Shown: positions 1 through 7,913 of the stretch, one piece after another | Layout of the letters: the number at the start of each line of letters is the position of its first letter | How positions within the stretch are numbered: position 1 is the stretch's first letter | From: Entrophospora sp. SA101 | Lineage: Eukaryota; Glomeromycota; Glomeromycetes; Entrophosporales; Entrophosporaceae | Assembly (NCBI GenBank): GCA_958430865.1 | Contig: CAUDNR010004296.1 | Span: forward strand, 33,710-45,504 | Direction of reading: 5' to 3' | Length of the DNA stretch: 11,795 nucleotides | Made by a program: the position numbers and the translations under genes | Notes under the pieces: model-generated | The model's input: only the letters and a program-made list of their open reading frames with translations | Told to the model about the DNA's origin: nothing | The model's database searches: none

Positions 1-513
1 ATGGTTTTCAAGTCGATTTAATCCTCTAGTGATATTTATAAAGGGGTCTATATGTGCCATATCTGTATCTTCCTCTTTTGAATTATATAAACTTGGAGAG
101 CTTCTTCGAGAAGAAATAACTTTGAATCTATGCCTTAGATTTTGAACCCGCTCTTCTGATTCTTGTAACTGCCTCTCTATATTATCAATATAGGATATCT
201 TATCTCGGATTTCTTTTTTGTTATATGAGAGCTGTTTATTAAGGTTGGAGATTTCTGCTCTCAACTCTGCCTTTTCTTCCTCCGAAGCATTCTCGAGCTG
301 TTCCAGTTCTTTATTGAGAGATTGGATTTCATTCTGACACCTGGTATATTTACATTCCAGATCCTTTATATATTTCTCATTTGATTTGTTGATGGCTAAC
401 TCCGATTGTAATATCTCCTGGAGTTCTCGGTTAATTTGTTCTAGCTCGAGTTCTTTATCTGTAGCCAATCTATGAGTTGTTCGATTGGGAGGTCGGGGTC
501 TTTGAAATGCCAT
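1..513 (-). CDS. Coiled-coil protein, partial (C-terminus beyond the window)
   Basis: An open frame of 171 codons runs from an ATG at 513 (reading leftward) to the window edge with no stop, so it is the N-terminal part of a longer gene. After a short basic, proline-rich head (residues 1-15, MAFQRPRPPNRTTHR) it is almost entirely charged heptad-like sequence rich in E, K, Q, L and N (about residues 18-130), which predicts a long coiled coil. A serine-rich and then acidic stretch follows near residues 133-150. I see no catalytic motif. It is divergent from the integrase gene with only 97 nt between the two ATGs, suggesting a shared bidirectional promoter inside the same mobile element. A structural or accessory element protein is my inference; a host coiled-coil gene is the alternative. 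Confidence 0.75.
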   Translation of the reverse strand, partial: MAFQRPRPPNRTTHRLATDKELELEQINRELQEILQSELAINKSNEKYIKDLECKYTRCQNEIQSLNKELEQLENASEEEKAELRAEISNLNKQLSYNKKEIRDKISYIDNIERQLQESEERVQNLRHRFKVISSRRSSPSLYNSKEEDTDMAHIDPFINITRGLNRLENH

Positions 514-537
514 AGCTATTTTTACGGCATAATATAT

Positions 538-563
538 CTTTCATAGAAAGGAGACTTTGTCTC
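538..563. repeat. Double-hairpin element DH1
   Basis: Two perfect 13-nt hairpins lie end to end. The first has arms CTTTC and GAAAG around loop ATA; the second has arms GAGAC and GTCTC around loop TTT. It lies between the divergent coiled-coil and integrase genes, 47 nt before the integrase ATG, so it is probably in the 5' leader of the integrase mRNA or in the shared promoter. Confidence 0.8.
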
Positions 564-610
564 TTAACTTATCTTCCGACTTTGCTATACATAATTTGTA
601 CTATATAGAA

Positions 611-2302
611 ATGAGTAGGTCCTTAGACCATGCTTCGCATAAATTGGGCACACCTATTATTAGAATCGATCCAGATGAGGAATTAAACTTAATCTGTAAA
701 TTGCTTTTTTACCAACCTACTGGTTTTTTCTCCAATGCAAAAGCATTAAGAGATGCATGTAAAAAAGAAGGATATAATTTCCCATATAAAAAGGTTCGTG
801 AATGGTTGCATAACCAGAATGAATGGCAAAAATACGCACCATCGCCAAAAGATACTCCACGAGTTAGTTATGGTAAAATTCAAAAACCAAATTGTGTACA
901 TCAGTGCGACCTCCTATTTCTTACGCATGATCATTATAAAGGTAAAAAATGGATAGCGGTGCTTAATATAATAGACGTGTCTAGCAGGTACAAAGAGAGT
1001 GTTCCTCTCACATCGAAGAAAAGTTCGGAGGTTGCAAAAGCATTCAGGAAAATTTATGATGATCCCAATAACCCTCTTACATACCCGACACTTCTACAAT
1101 GCGATGGTGGTAAAGAATTCATGGGTGAAACTGCTCGATTAATGGAAGCGCATAATGTCACAATTCGAGTAATTGGTGCATATAGTCATCGTGGATTAGC
1201 TCTTGTAGAACGATTCAATAAGACGTTAGCAGAGATGCTTTATAAAATCCAGTATGCTGTCGAATCAATATCTAAAGATCATAAATTAATAAGAGAGTGG
1301 GTCAAGTATTTGCCAGAAGTTATCGATTACCTAAATAATTATCCAACACGTCTTATTAGAGCTCCTGGATCCTCGAAGTGGGGGTTGGCACCAATAAAAG
1401 CCATCAAATTAGAAAAGGTTGAATCTCGGCCATCCACAAAATATAAACGTCCTGTTGGGAAAAATGAGGAGAATAAGTTAAAGAAGGGTGATACAGTTCG
1501 TTACCTGCTTGCTAATGCGGAGTGGGAAGGAGGTATGGAGAATCAGAAAAGAGCCACGGATCCGGTATGGAGTCCAACTTTATTTAAAATTCGAAAAATT
1601 GTTGTAACGAAGAATGAACCAATTTTATATTATTTAGAAGGTGATGATGAATATGCTCCAAAGCGTGGATTTGTGAAAGAGGAACTCATGCACATAGATC
1701 TAGAAAAACTTCAGTATCCGCCCCAGAGTATATTGGAAGAAAACACTCGTTCCAGATCTATTAATTTCGTTCGTATTATTAATAAAACGTCTAAAGCCGA
1801 AGAGTATGCAAAGAAGCGTGACGGAAAATGTCTTGGTAAAACTGGCCAAATAAATGATTTCGATGTATATCTCTGGTCCTGTGAAAACGGGAAGCATCAG
1901 TTTGAGTATCCATTAGAAGTTTTAGAGCGGAAATTCGAATGGTGTCCCCTATGTCATCATAATAAAGGTGAGAGATCCGCGAGGTATATTTTCGAAGATC
2001 TGTTAGGTAAAAAATTTCCATCTTGTAAACCGTCATTTTTGAATGGGATGCAATTAGATGGATATAATGAAGAATTAAAATTGGCATACGAATTCCAGGG
2101 ACCTCAACATTTTTCCGAGAATCCAATGTTCCATAAGCGAGGCAAGATAGACTTAGATGAGCAAAGGAAGCGCGATCAAAAAAAACAGGATATATGTGCT
2201 CGAGAAGGTATAGATCTTATTTGTATCCCGTTCGATTGTGATTTATTTCCGTACATAAAAAGCAAATTACAAGAGAGAGGTTATTTATCGTATAAGAAAT
2301 AA
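611..2302 (+). CDS. Polinton/Maverick-type DDE integrase with C-terminal zinc ribbon and restriction-like nuclease domain
   Basis: A 563-residue protein from the first ATG. The frame is open upstream but holds only a TTG, unlikely as a eukaryotic start. Residues about 20-80 look like a helical DNA-binding head. The rve/RNase H core follows: catalytic D100 (in HQCDLLF), D165 (LQCDGGKEF) and E200 (LVERFNKTL), with 34 residues between the last two. An SH3/chromo-like integrase C-domain lies at about 290-365 ([10 protein letters not shown] ... GFVKEEL). An unusual tail follows: a zinc ribbon with C424, H429, C445 and C448, then a PD-(D/E)XK-like fold with D483 (QLDGYN), E494 and Q496 (YEFQGPQHF) and a basic helix. 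The role expected from the family is insertion of linear element DNA; the tail may bind or nick DNA. The packaging ATPase starts 15 nt downstream on the same strand. No intron and no break are seen. Confidence 0.9.
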   Translation: MSRSLDHASHKLGTPIIRIDPDEELNLICKLLFYQPTGFFSNAKALRDACKKEGYNFPYKKVREWLHNQNEWQKYAPSPKDTPRVSYGKIQKPNCVHQCDLLFLTHDHYKGKKWIAVLNIIDVSSRYKESVPLTSKKSSEVAKAFRKIYDDPNNPLTYPTLLQCDGGKEFMGETARLMEAHNVTIRVIGAYSHRGLALVERFNKTLAEMLYKIQYAVESISKDHKLIREWVKYLPEVIDYLNNYPTRLIRAPGSSKWGLAPIKAIKLEKVESRPSTKYKRPVGKNEENKLKKGDTVRYLLANAEWEGGMENQKRATDPVWSPTLFKIRKIVVTKNEPILYYLEGDDEYAPKRGFVKEELMHIDLEKLQYPPQSILEENTRSRSINFVRIINKTSKAEEYAKKRDGKCLGKTGQINDFDVYLWSCENGKHQFEYPLEVLERKFEWCPLCHHNKGERSARYIFEDLLGKKFPSCKPSFLNGMQLDGYNEELKLAYEFQGPQHFSENPMFHKRGKIDLDEQRKRDQKKQDICAREGIDLICIPFDCDLFPYIKSKLQERGYLSYKK

Positions 2303-2317
2303 ACTCATAGGATAAAT

Positions 2318-3082
2318 ATGGCACATAGTAAACTTGACCCATGCGAGATCTTTGTACTCAATGTCGATGAGTATACAAATCCAGAACGTTTTAATGGTAT
2401 TAACTCATGTCCACAGTGGCCTTTCAATGTCCTAGTATCAGGGCGGACTAGATCAGGGAAAACTAATATGATTATTAGTCTTTTACTTGGGAATAAAATG
2501 TTTCGAATGTTTAGTGGAAAAAAGGGTGGAACAAGATATATTAAGAATGATGACTTGGTTTTGTTCGGTCACCACCTTAAGGAGCCAAAATATAGACATT
2601 TGCGCGATTGTTACCGAATAATTTCAAATAGTCCAAAGCCATATCGTGAAGATATTACATTCCGAGCATTGAAACCTGACAAAATACCAAAAATAGAAGA
2701 ATTCTCTCCCAAAAGAGGAACAGTTGCTATATTCGAAGATGTATGCAATGAACCCAAAAAAATACAAGATAGAATTATTCCCTATTTTACCGAAGGGCGC
2801 CACTCTAATATTAGCTCGATATATGTCACACAATCTTTCTTCGACTGTCCTGGAAAAATAAGAAAAAATTTGGATTACATTTGTTTATTTAATGGCGCGG
2901 GCACATATGATGAACTAGTTAACATTGCCCGACGATATACAAAAAAATGGCGCGATGTTGTTGATATCCTTGATAAAAATTTACAAGGTAGAGAATTTAT
3001 TGTTATCGATTTAACTAGAGCAAAAGAAGACGCTTTATATCTTCGCAAGGGATGGGACCAGCCCCTTGATCTTTCTATCTAA
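2318..3082 (+). CDS. Polinton-type genome-packaging ATPase (A32/FtsK-HerA superfamily)
   Basis: A 254-residue P-loop ATPase. The Walker A motif is at residues 42-49 (GRTRSGKT), inside [16 protein letters not shown]. Walker B is at 135-142 (TVAIFEDV, with acidic E140 and D141). The conserved family segment follows: [16 protein letters not shown] at about 160-175, with R161 a likely arginine finger and Q172 a likely sensor. The length fits the A32-like ATPases of Polintons, virophages and large DNA viruses, which drive DNA into preformed capsids. It starts 15 nt after the integrase stop, a virus-like packing, and its stop overlaps the end of a small leftward frame. With the integrase it is the main evidence for a Polinton-like element here. 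Substrate and partners are inferred from the family. Confidence 0.9.
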   Translation: MAHSKLDPCEIFVLNVDEYTNPERFNGINSCPQWPFNVLVSGRTRSGKTNMIISLLLGNKMFRMFSGKKGGTRYIKNDDLVLFGHHLKEPKYRHLRDCYRIISNSPKPYREDITFRALKPDKIPKIEEFSPKRGTVAIFEDVCNEPKKIQDRIIPYFTEGRHSNISSIYVTQSFFDCPGKIRKNLDYICLFNGAGTYDELVNIARRYTKKWRDVVDILDKNLQGREFIVIDLTRAKEDALYLRKGWDQPLDLSI

Positions 3083-3213
3083 CTGGATCGAGATTTCAGA
3101 TATTCAAGGTATTTTTCAGCTTCTTGCAATTCTATCCTCTTTTCTTCAACCTCATATCGCAATTTCTTATTTTCATTAACCCGCTTTTCATGATCTATAG
3201 TAATTTCTCGCAT
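3079..3213 (-). CDS. Possible small coiled-coil protein or 3' fragment
   Basis: A 44-codon frame with ATG at 3213, ending tail-to-tail with the ATPase gene (the two stop codons overlap). The product is nearly all charged helix-forming sequence ([20 protein letters not shown]), similar in character to the coiled-coil gene at the left edge. It may be a remnant or last exon of a related gene. Shortness and the lack of a recognised family keep confidence low. Confidence 0.3.
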   Translation of the reverse strand: MREITIDHEKRVNENKKLRYEVEEKRIELQEAEKYLEYLKSRSS

Positions 3214-3228
3214 AAATCGTTGTAATAT

Positions 3229-3254
3229 GAGTCAGAGACCCTATGCTCCGCATA
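3229..3254. repeat. Double-hairpin element DH2 (one mismatch)
   Basis: Hairpin 1 has arms GAGTC and GACCC around loop AGA; four of five pairs form, with one A-C mismatch of the kind a single transition would create. It abuts hairpin 2, arms TATGC and GCATA around loop TCC, which is perfect. It lies about 150 nt beyond the ATPase stop. Confidence 0.6.
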
Positions 3255-3428
3255 TACATAATTAGCACTTGAGTATCGGAAGTATAATTTCTTTTTTTTT
3301 TTCCTGATATTTCTGTCTATATAATATATCATACATCCTATCTGCCACTCATATTTTTGAGATGATCGAATCCTGCCGTATTTGAAGTTAGAGTGGATGT
3401 GTAAAAATATATTAGGTATCGATACATT

Positions 3429-3454
3429 ATTGCGAAGCAATGATCCTTTGGATC
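3429..3454. repeat. Double-hairpin element DH3
   Basis: Two perfect abutting 5-3-5 hairpins: arms ATTGC and GCAAT around loop GAA, then arms GATCC and GGATC around loop TTT. The ATTGC/GCAAT stem recurs in the copy at 7884-7909. A 10-bp palindrome, GTATCGATAC, lies just upstream at 3417-3426. Confidence 0.8.
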
Positions 3455-3528
3455 TATCTACACTAGGGGGATTTTTGTGTTGTATGAAATGAGTTTGTAT
3501 GCAAAAATATATAGATTTAAATGTGGTT

Positions 3529-3627
3529 GAGTCGTGCTAGAGTTGAGCTAGAGTCGCGCTAGATTTTTTCTATATAATTATATGTAAAATATCATACTTG
3601 TGCTAGAGTCGAGCTAGAATCACGCTA
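3529..3627. repeat. 99-bp array with 11-bp period
   Basis: Three units, GAGTCGTGCTA, GAGTTGAGCTA and GAGTCGCGCTA, fill 3529-3561. Three more, TACTTGTGCTA, GAGTCGAGCTA and GAATCACGCTA, fill 3595-3627. The 33 nt between them equal exactly three units, and the first of these, GATTTTTTCTA, still resembles a decayed unit. The whole is best read as nine units in one phase. Confidence 0.7.
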
Positions 3628-3688
3628 AAAATATATTAAATCATTATATTAAAATATATTAAATCATTATATTAAAATATAGTAAATT
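3628..3688. repeat. 23-bp tandem duplication, AT-rich
   Basis: Two identical 23-bp copies (3628-3650 and 3651-3673) are followed by a diverged partial third (3674-3688). The unit is nearly all A and T, with a single C at its 14th base. It directly follows the 11-bp array. Confidence 0.8.
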
Positions 3689-3884
3689 ATCTTTAACTAC
3701 CGCTAATTCGATTTTTTAGAAAAAAAGCTATTAATCATCACGAAATAGCAGTGAATAAAAGTCTAAAGTACTAGCCATCAAGGAATACTTTAGGTGGTTT
3801 TATTTTAAATATATGAATAAGTTATATAATAAATAGATATATTAACCAGATAAATAGATATGTGTATTGCTCTGCAGACACGGT

Positions 3885-4553
3885 CTATACATTGCTAACT
3901 TGACGCATTTCTGCTCGAATATTCTGCAAGCACGCATAATGCAAAGCGAGTTCAGTCGCCGTCAATCCATCTGGGCGATAAATCCACTCCACAACCTTCC
4001 TTTGTATTTTAATACATGCTTTAATCTTTTTTCCAACTTCTCTTGCACGTTTGATCCTTCTAATTGCATTTGTCGTCCATAATTCGTAGCGACGTAATGC
4101 ATAGTTGTCATCGTATTTACGTTCGGATTTGGGTTTTTGTATGATTTTTTGGTATTCTCCATAACTCACACCACAGTATTTATTTCCAGCACAATGAGAG
4201 GCCCAATGTTTTTCCATTCCAATATGATTATAGTTATTTCCCATATTTTTGGTTCGTTTTCCGGTATATACTAGTTGATTACAAGAGAAGCAGATAGCAA
4301 TACCAATTTCAGGCGCATAACTTTTATAAAATCCATTAACCTCAGACCAATATGTTATTAACTTCCTAGCTTCAAGATATTTTTTACTATTATAAGGTAA
4401 GAGATCATTTTCTCTAAAATATGTAAGACGTTCCCAAATCCGTTCCATCCATTCGGTAGGAGTCTCATTTGATGAAACGATACCCATCTCCAGAATTTCA
4501 TCCCATTCAGCGTCGGTACAATTAGTTCCACGTCTTTCACTTAAGCTAGCCAT
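3885..4553 (-). CDS. Zinc-finger protein with C-terminal IQ-like helix, function unknown
   Basis: A 222-residue intronless frame from ATG at 4553. Residues 10-75 are helical and W/E-rich. A Cys/His cluster follows: C88 and C91 (CFSC), then H110, H116, H120, C121 and C127, consistent with one BED-like or virus-type zinc finger that uses a subset of these. The C-terminal third is strongly basic and contains an IQ-like helix (KIQRKVVEWIYRPDG, about residues 182-196). I recall similar basic IQ-like tails in Rhizophagus and giant-virus hypothetical proteins, but cannot name a function. DNA or nucleic-acid binding is an inference from the finger and charge. It is transcribed away from the zinc-ribbon nuclease gene across a 163-bp spacer. 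Confidence 0.75.
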   Translation of the reverse strand: MASLSERRGTNCTDAEWDEILEMGIVSSNETPTEWMERIWERLTYFRENDLLPYNSKKYLEARKLITYWSEVNGFYKSYAPEIGIAICFSCNQLVYTGKRTKNMGNNYNHIGMEKHWASHCAGNKYCGVSYGEYQKIIQKPKSERKYDDNYALRRYELWTTNAIRRIKRAREVGKKIKACIKIQRKVVEWIYRPDGLTATELALHYACLQNIRAEMRQVSNV

Positions 4554-4716
4554 TTTATATAACCTATTTGTAGTGTTTATGGAAGTATATGTGATTTATA
4601 TCGAATTTAAGGATTAGACCTATTTGATTTAATAACTATATACTTTAGATATCTGAATTCATTTTTTGTGTAGAATTTGAACAGAAATTTATTTATATAA
4701 AACTTTGCTAATCTCA
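4554..4716. promoter_or_regulatory. Short bidirectional spacer with TATATAAA on both sides
   Basis: This 163-bp spacer separates two divergent genes. TATATAAA occurs at 4694-4701, about 15 nt before the rightward ATG, and on the other strand immediately before the leftward ATG. Both are too close to the annotated starts for ordinary TATA-box spacing, so either leaders are extremely short or these are simply AT-rich sequence. A role as promoter for both genes follows from position only. Confidence 0.4.
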
Positions 4717-5985
4717 ATGCGATTAAAAATAACCTTAAATGATGCTTGTAATATTGCCAGAACTCGTAATGGTTTGTGTCTTTCAGATACATATATTAAT
4801 ATTTCCACACCATTGAGATGGAAATGTTCTAAAGATCATGAATGGGATGCTCCACTTGATAGAATAAAATATAGGAATACTTGGTGCCCTGTTTGTGCAG
4901 GTCGGCATTCTTTTCATCTTGAAATTGCTAGAAAGATTGCTATAGATAGAGGTGGATTATGTCTTTCTATCCAATGTACAGCTACCAAGGAATTATTACA
5001 GTGGAGATGTTCCAAAGGTCATGAATGGTCAGCAACCTACAATAATATTATACACAATAAAAATTGGTGCATAAAATGTTCGCATAGAAAGCCTTGTACT
5101 CTTGAAGATGCTATAAAAGTCGCACATACTAGAAATGGAAAATGTCTTTCTGAAAAATTTATTAATGGTAAGTCACTATTATTATGGCGCTGTGCTGTAA
5201 GTCATGAATGGAATGCTAGTCTTGAGAGTGTAAAAAATAAAAACACATGGTGTCCACATTGTGTAGGAGGTAGACCCCGATATACTCTTGAAGATGCTAG
5301 AAAAATTGCGCATGATAGAAATGGGAAATGTCTTTCTGAAAAATATATTAATAGCATGACAGCTTTATTGTGGCGTTGTTCTAAAGGGTATGAATGGAAT
5401 GCAACATTTAATAGTATTAAAAATGCAAATTCATGGTGCCCCCATTGTTCTGGACGATACGCCTGTGATATTGATCAAGCCAAGCAAATTGCATTTAGTC
5501 GGAATGGCGAGTGTCTCTCTACCTCATATTTTAATAACTATTCAAATCTATTATGGAAATGTGTTAAAGGACATATATGGCATGCAACACTTAATTCTAT
5601 TAAAGATCGAAATACCTGGTGTCCAATTTGTCGAAATAAATATGAAAATTTATGTCATGAAATTGTTTCTAAATATCTTGGACCGCCATCTAAGATACGT
5701 CGTCCTAATTTCTTAAAAACACCAGAACATTCCACAGGTTTAGAACTTGATATATTTTATCCTGAATATGGTTTTGCAATTGAAGTACAAGGAGTGCAAC
5801 ATGAAAAATATATTGAATTCTTTCATAATGGTGATCCCAATAATTTTATTAAACAGCAAGCACGGGATCAACTCAAGAAAGAATTGTGCGAAGAAAACTG
5901 GATTGCTTTAAGATATGTCTGGTATTATGAAGATCCATATATAGTTGTTCCAGAACATCTTCGAGAATTGGGTCTTATTAAGTAA
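4717..5985 (+). CDS. Five-fold zinc-ribbon repeat protein with C-terminal restriction-like (Vsr/PD-(D/E)XK-like) nuclease domain
   Basis: A 422-residue protein from ATG 4717; the frame extends upstream only to a TTG. It has five tandem modules of about 57-62 residues, each with a helix (ARKIAHDRNGKCLSEKYIN type), then W-[RK]-C, a GHEW-type histidine, and W-C-x2-C. These match the DUF4379-like zinc-ribbon pattern (C, H, C, C ligands). Module 4 has Tyr225 (KGYEW) in place of the ligand His, so it may not hold zinc. Modules 3 and 4 are close at DNA level, indicating fairly recent internal duplication. The C-terminus (about 308-422) carries D345 (LELDIFYP), E356 and Q358 (AIEVQGVQH) and a basic helix, a nuclease-like core also present in the integrase tail at 2000-2300. 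Sequence-guided DNA binding or cleavage is inferred; nuclease activity is unproven. Confidence 0.88.
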   Translation: MRLKITLNDACNIARTRNGLCLSDTYINISTPLRWKCSKDHEWDAPLDRIKYRNTWCPVCAGRHSFHLEIARKIAIDRGGLCLSIQCTATKELLQWRCSKGHEWSATYNNIIHNKNWCIKCSHRKPCTLEDAIKVAHTRNGKCLSEKFINGKSLLLWRCAVSHEWNASLESVKNKNTWCPHCVGGRPRYTLEDARKIAHDRNGKCLSEKYINSMTALLWRCSKGYEWNATFNSIKNANSWCPHCSGRYACDIDQAKQIAFSRNGECLSTSYFNNYSNLLWKCVKGHIWHATLNSIKDRNTWCPICRNKYENLCHEIVSKYLGPPSKIRRPNFLKTPEHSTGLELDIFYPEYGFAIEVQGVQHEKYIEFFHNGDPNNFIKQQARDQLKKELCEENWIALRYVWYYEDPYIVVPEHLRELGLIK

Positions 5986-6213
5986 ATCTAAAACTTTAAA
6001 TGCTCCATGATTAAGCAATAAAATCTCATGTGCTATTTTATTTTTCTGACACACCCACATACACGCATATGCACAGTAAAGATAAGCCTAATATGGGCAT
6101 TGATAAATACAAAAAAAATAATAAGAACATGAAACAAGTTCAAAGTATTATAGATTGCAGTGCAGTGTCAACAAATAGGATTATTATAAAAACTTTAACA
6201 CATTACATATTCA

Positions 6214-7442
6214 TTATCTTGGCTGACTTTTCAAAACTACTCGCTGAATTTCGTAAAGATCAATGGTGAAATTACCATCAAGAATTGCAGGACGAGGATA
6301 AGAAACCAGTGGAACATATCCAATAGCTGGAATAGGTGGGTCATAAAATACATCACTTATCGGAATGTTGATCTGATATGCTGGATTACCCGGAGCATTA
6401 CATCCAGTAGGTTGACTACTACCAAAATGCCACTATTTTTTAGACATATACATGTAAATATCGAAAAGATAAAATAAACAGAATCTCTAAACAGTTTAAC
6501 ATTACTTTTCTGGTTTGCAATCCCTGTCTCCATAATTTAGCCTAATTTTTAAAAAGTTTTTTAGAATATCAACTACGAAACTACAACAAAATAGTCAACA
6601 GATACATACTTTCATTGATCGATTAAATTGTCCATGTGTATTTCGTGTAGTTTGCAAATCATAAAGTTTTATTCCTAATACACATCTCACGTACTGCTGA
6701 CTCATCCAAAGTTCACACTTATTTTTCAATCCACGGTAACTTTGACTAACTGCAACCTCACATACTATTCTAGCATGAGGATTCCCCTACAAAAATATAA
6801 GTATTAGAAAGTTGTATACAAAACAGATAATGATAATATACACCAAATTCAATGCACCCTTGTGTCGCTTGGGGGAGGTCCAAGATTAAGAGGTCCAGAA
6901 TTGGGAGGTCTTGGAACGTATGCCTCATTTGGAAGTACTGCAATATCCGGTGCAATCCTAAGTCCATCTGCATTTGGTGAAGGATGAACTATAAAAAGGA
7001 TGTAAGATATTAGAAAATCCATAAAAAGTCAAAGATCAAGCAAGCTTGAATTTTCTTACGTGGTTGACCCAAAACGATTATTGGTGGATCAATAATAACG
7101 CCACCATTTGGAATTTTGAAATAATCTTGCAATAGTGCAACAACATATTCATGTTCTTGTGTGCACATATCAATAATAAAAACGTTGCCGTTATTATATT
7201 CAAGCTTGTACCCAGATAGTTCACGGCTTTCAAGAAATTTGTTGTAGTTTTTTATCGATATATTGGAACCAATCTTAAAAGGTAAACTGCAATTCATGTG
7301 AGCTAACACTAAGTGGGACTTAAAGTAAAGGATCACAGTTCTATGATAAAATCATATGTTACCTATTCTCCTCTATAGGTTCCTTTGGAAATTTTGGAAG
7401 TCGGAATTGTTCTTGAAGCTTCTTAGTTAAATCACGAAACAT
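6214..7442 (-). CDS. Uma2-like (DUF820) restriction-endonuclease-fold protein, six exons
   Basis: Exons, reading leftward: 7442-7363, 7286-7060, 6988-6858, 6786-6610, 6541-6506 and 6432-6214. Introns are 76, 71, 71, 68 and 73 nt, all GT-AG, with phases matching at every junction. The product is 289 residues and ends at TAA 6214-6216. The Uma2 signature is visible: LEYNNGNVFIID followed by EHEYVVALLQ, then APDIAV with D117, then CEVAVSQS with E156 and nearby K167/K169, the PD-(D/E)XK-type core. The C-terminal part (NIPISDVFYDPPIP ... FTIDLYEIQRVVL) matches a fungal extension I recall from Rhizophagus Uma2-like proteins. In bacteria the fold belongs to mostly uncharacterised nuclease-like proteins; the fungal role is unknown. 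It diverges from the trihelix gene across a 471-bp promoter region. Confidence 0.85.
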
Positions 7443-7507
7443 TTTGAAAAAAGTTTGAGTAGAAAATATGACGTAGTTTTGTAGAAATAAGTCTCGAATT
7501 ATTACAT

Positions 7508-7515
7508 CATTTATA
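7508..7515 (-). promoter_or_regulatory. Candidate TATA box of the Uma2-like gene
   Basis: TATAAATG on the minus strand lies about 65 nt upstream of the ATG at 7442, a spacing close to that of the TATA elements of the two genes to the right. Assigned by sequence and position only. Confidence 0.4.
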
Positions 7516-7635
7516 GGTAAAGATAATCGGGTTATCGATCACAAGTCACGAGATATTTGAAAAGTAAACCGGCACGGGATCAAGGAAATCGCGGTTTAGC
7601 ACGTGAAAAAAGTAAATGAACATCCATAGATTTAT

Positions 7636-7679
7636 ACCGTTAAAACATGGTTGAAACAATGTTGAAGTGTGGTTGGAAA
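7636..7679. repeat. Decayed 11-bp-period repeat block
   Basis: Four consecutive 11-mers, ACCGTTAAAAC, ATGGTTGAAAC, AATGTTGAAGT and GTGGTTGGAAA, share a TGGTTGAAA-like core. They look like older versions of the clean minisatellite about 60 nt to the right. Confidence 0.5.
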
Positions 7680-7742
7680 AGCAATAAATTTTACAATAGC
7701 GGACTAGTACCAAGCACATATATCTTAACATAATCATGGATA

Positions 7743-7797
7743 TATGGTTAAAGTATGGTTAAAGTATGGTTAAAGTATGGTTAAAGTATGGTTAAAG
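7743..7797. repeat. Perfect 11-bp minisatellite, five copies
   Basis: TATGGTTAAAG is repeated five times without error. It ends 26 nt before a TATA box of the trihelix gene and sits in the divergent promoter region shared with the Uma2-like gene. The period is near one helical turn, so copies face the same side of the DNA. An inverted 13-nt match, TTAACCATACTTT, occurs at 11647-11659. Confidence 0.9.
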
Positions 7798-7823
7798 TAC
7801 TGCCAAAATACTTAAGATACACT

Positions 7824-7830
7824 TATAAAA
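7824..7830 (+). promoter_or_regulatory. Candidate TATA box of the trihelix/SANT-like gene
   Basis: TATAAAA in the context ACTTATAAAAGC, 84 nt before the chosen ATG at 7914. It supports choosing 7914 over the in-frame ATG at 7788, which lies upstream of this box and inside the minisatellite. Confidence 0.5.
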
Positions 7831-7883
7831 GCAACAAAATCCCACCTTCTCGCATTATATTCATTGTCGGGATAAATATCGTA

Positions 7884-7909
7884 GAGGCAAAGCCTCATTG
7901 CTCTGCAAT
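7884..7909. repeat. Double-hairpin element DH4
   Basis: Two perfect abutting 5-3-5 hairpins: arms GAGGC and GCCTC around loop AAA, then arms ATTGC and GCAAT around loop TCT. The element ends four nucleotides before the ATG of the trihelix gene. In the mRNA it would be a structured block directly in front of the start codon. Confidence 0.85.
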
Positions 7910-7913
7910 AAAA

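Larger units (their letters stand above)
3214..3884. other. Non-coding, repeat-rich stretch between the element genes and the zinc-finger gene
   Basis: About 670 nt of very AT-rich DNA without a convincing gene. It holds two double hairpins (3229-3254 and 3429-3454), an 11-bp-period array (3529-3627), a 23-bp tandem duplication (3628-3688) and a T-run at about 3292-3302. A leftward frame at 3195-3440 begins only at a TTG inside a hairpin, and I do not accept it. Subterminal tandem repeats are common near Polinton ends, so the element boundary may lie here, but I could not find a terminal inverted repeat because the other end is outside the window. Confidence 0.6.

Noticed and set aside
101..113. 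Single 5-3-5 hairpin CTTCT-TCG-AGAAG
   Set aside because: It lies in coding sequence, is unpaired with a neighbour, closes with T-A rather than C-G, and about 20 single hairpins of this size are expected by chance.
557..610. Integrase start at 557
   Set aside because: That codon is TTG and falls inside the 538-563 hairpin; ATG 611 is the first proper start.
3195..3440. Leftward 81-codon frame beside the ATPase
   Set aside because: It starts only at a TTG inside the 3429-3454 hairpin, runs through a homopolymer lysine stretch from a T-run, and shows no family features.
3866..3888. Possible degenerate double hairpin at the 3' end of the zinc-finger gene
   Set aside because: Stems are only 3-4 bp and overlap each other, and loop order TCT then ACG does not follow the rule seen in the good copies.
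6030..6269. Rightward 79-codon frame
   Set aside because: It overlaps the last exon of the Uma2-like gene on the other strand and has low-complexity sequence.
7010..7336. Leftward 108-codon frame taken as a separate protein
   Set aside because: It is exon 2 of the Uma2-like gene with flanking intron read-through; its first and last residues are intronic.
7788..7913. Upstream ATG at 7788 as the trihelix start
   Set aside because: It lies within the minisatellite and upstream of the TATA box, and the added residues have no domain features; ATG 7914 begins the conserved MVEWTD segment.
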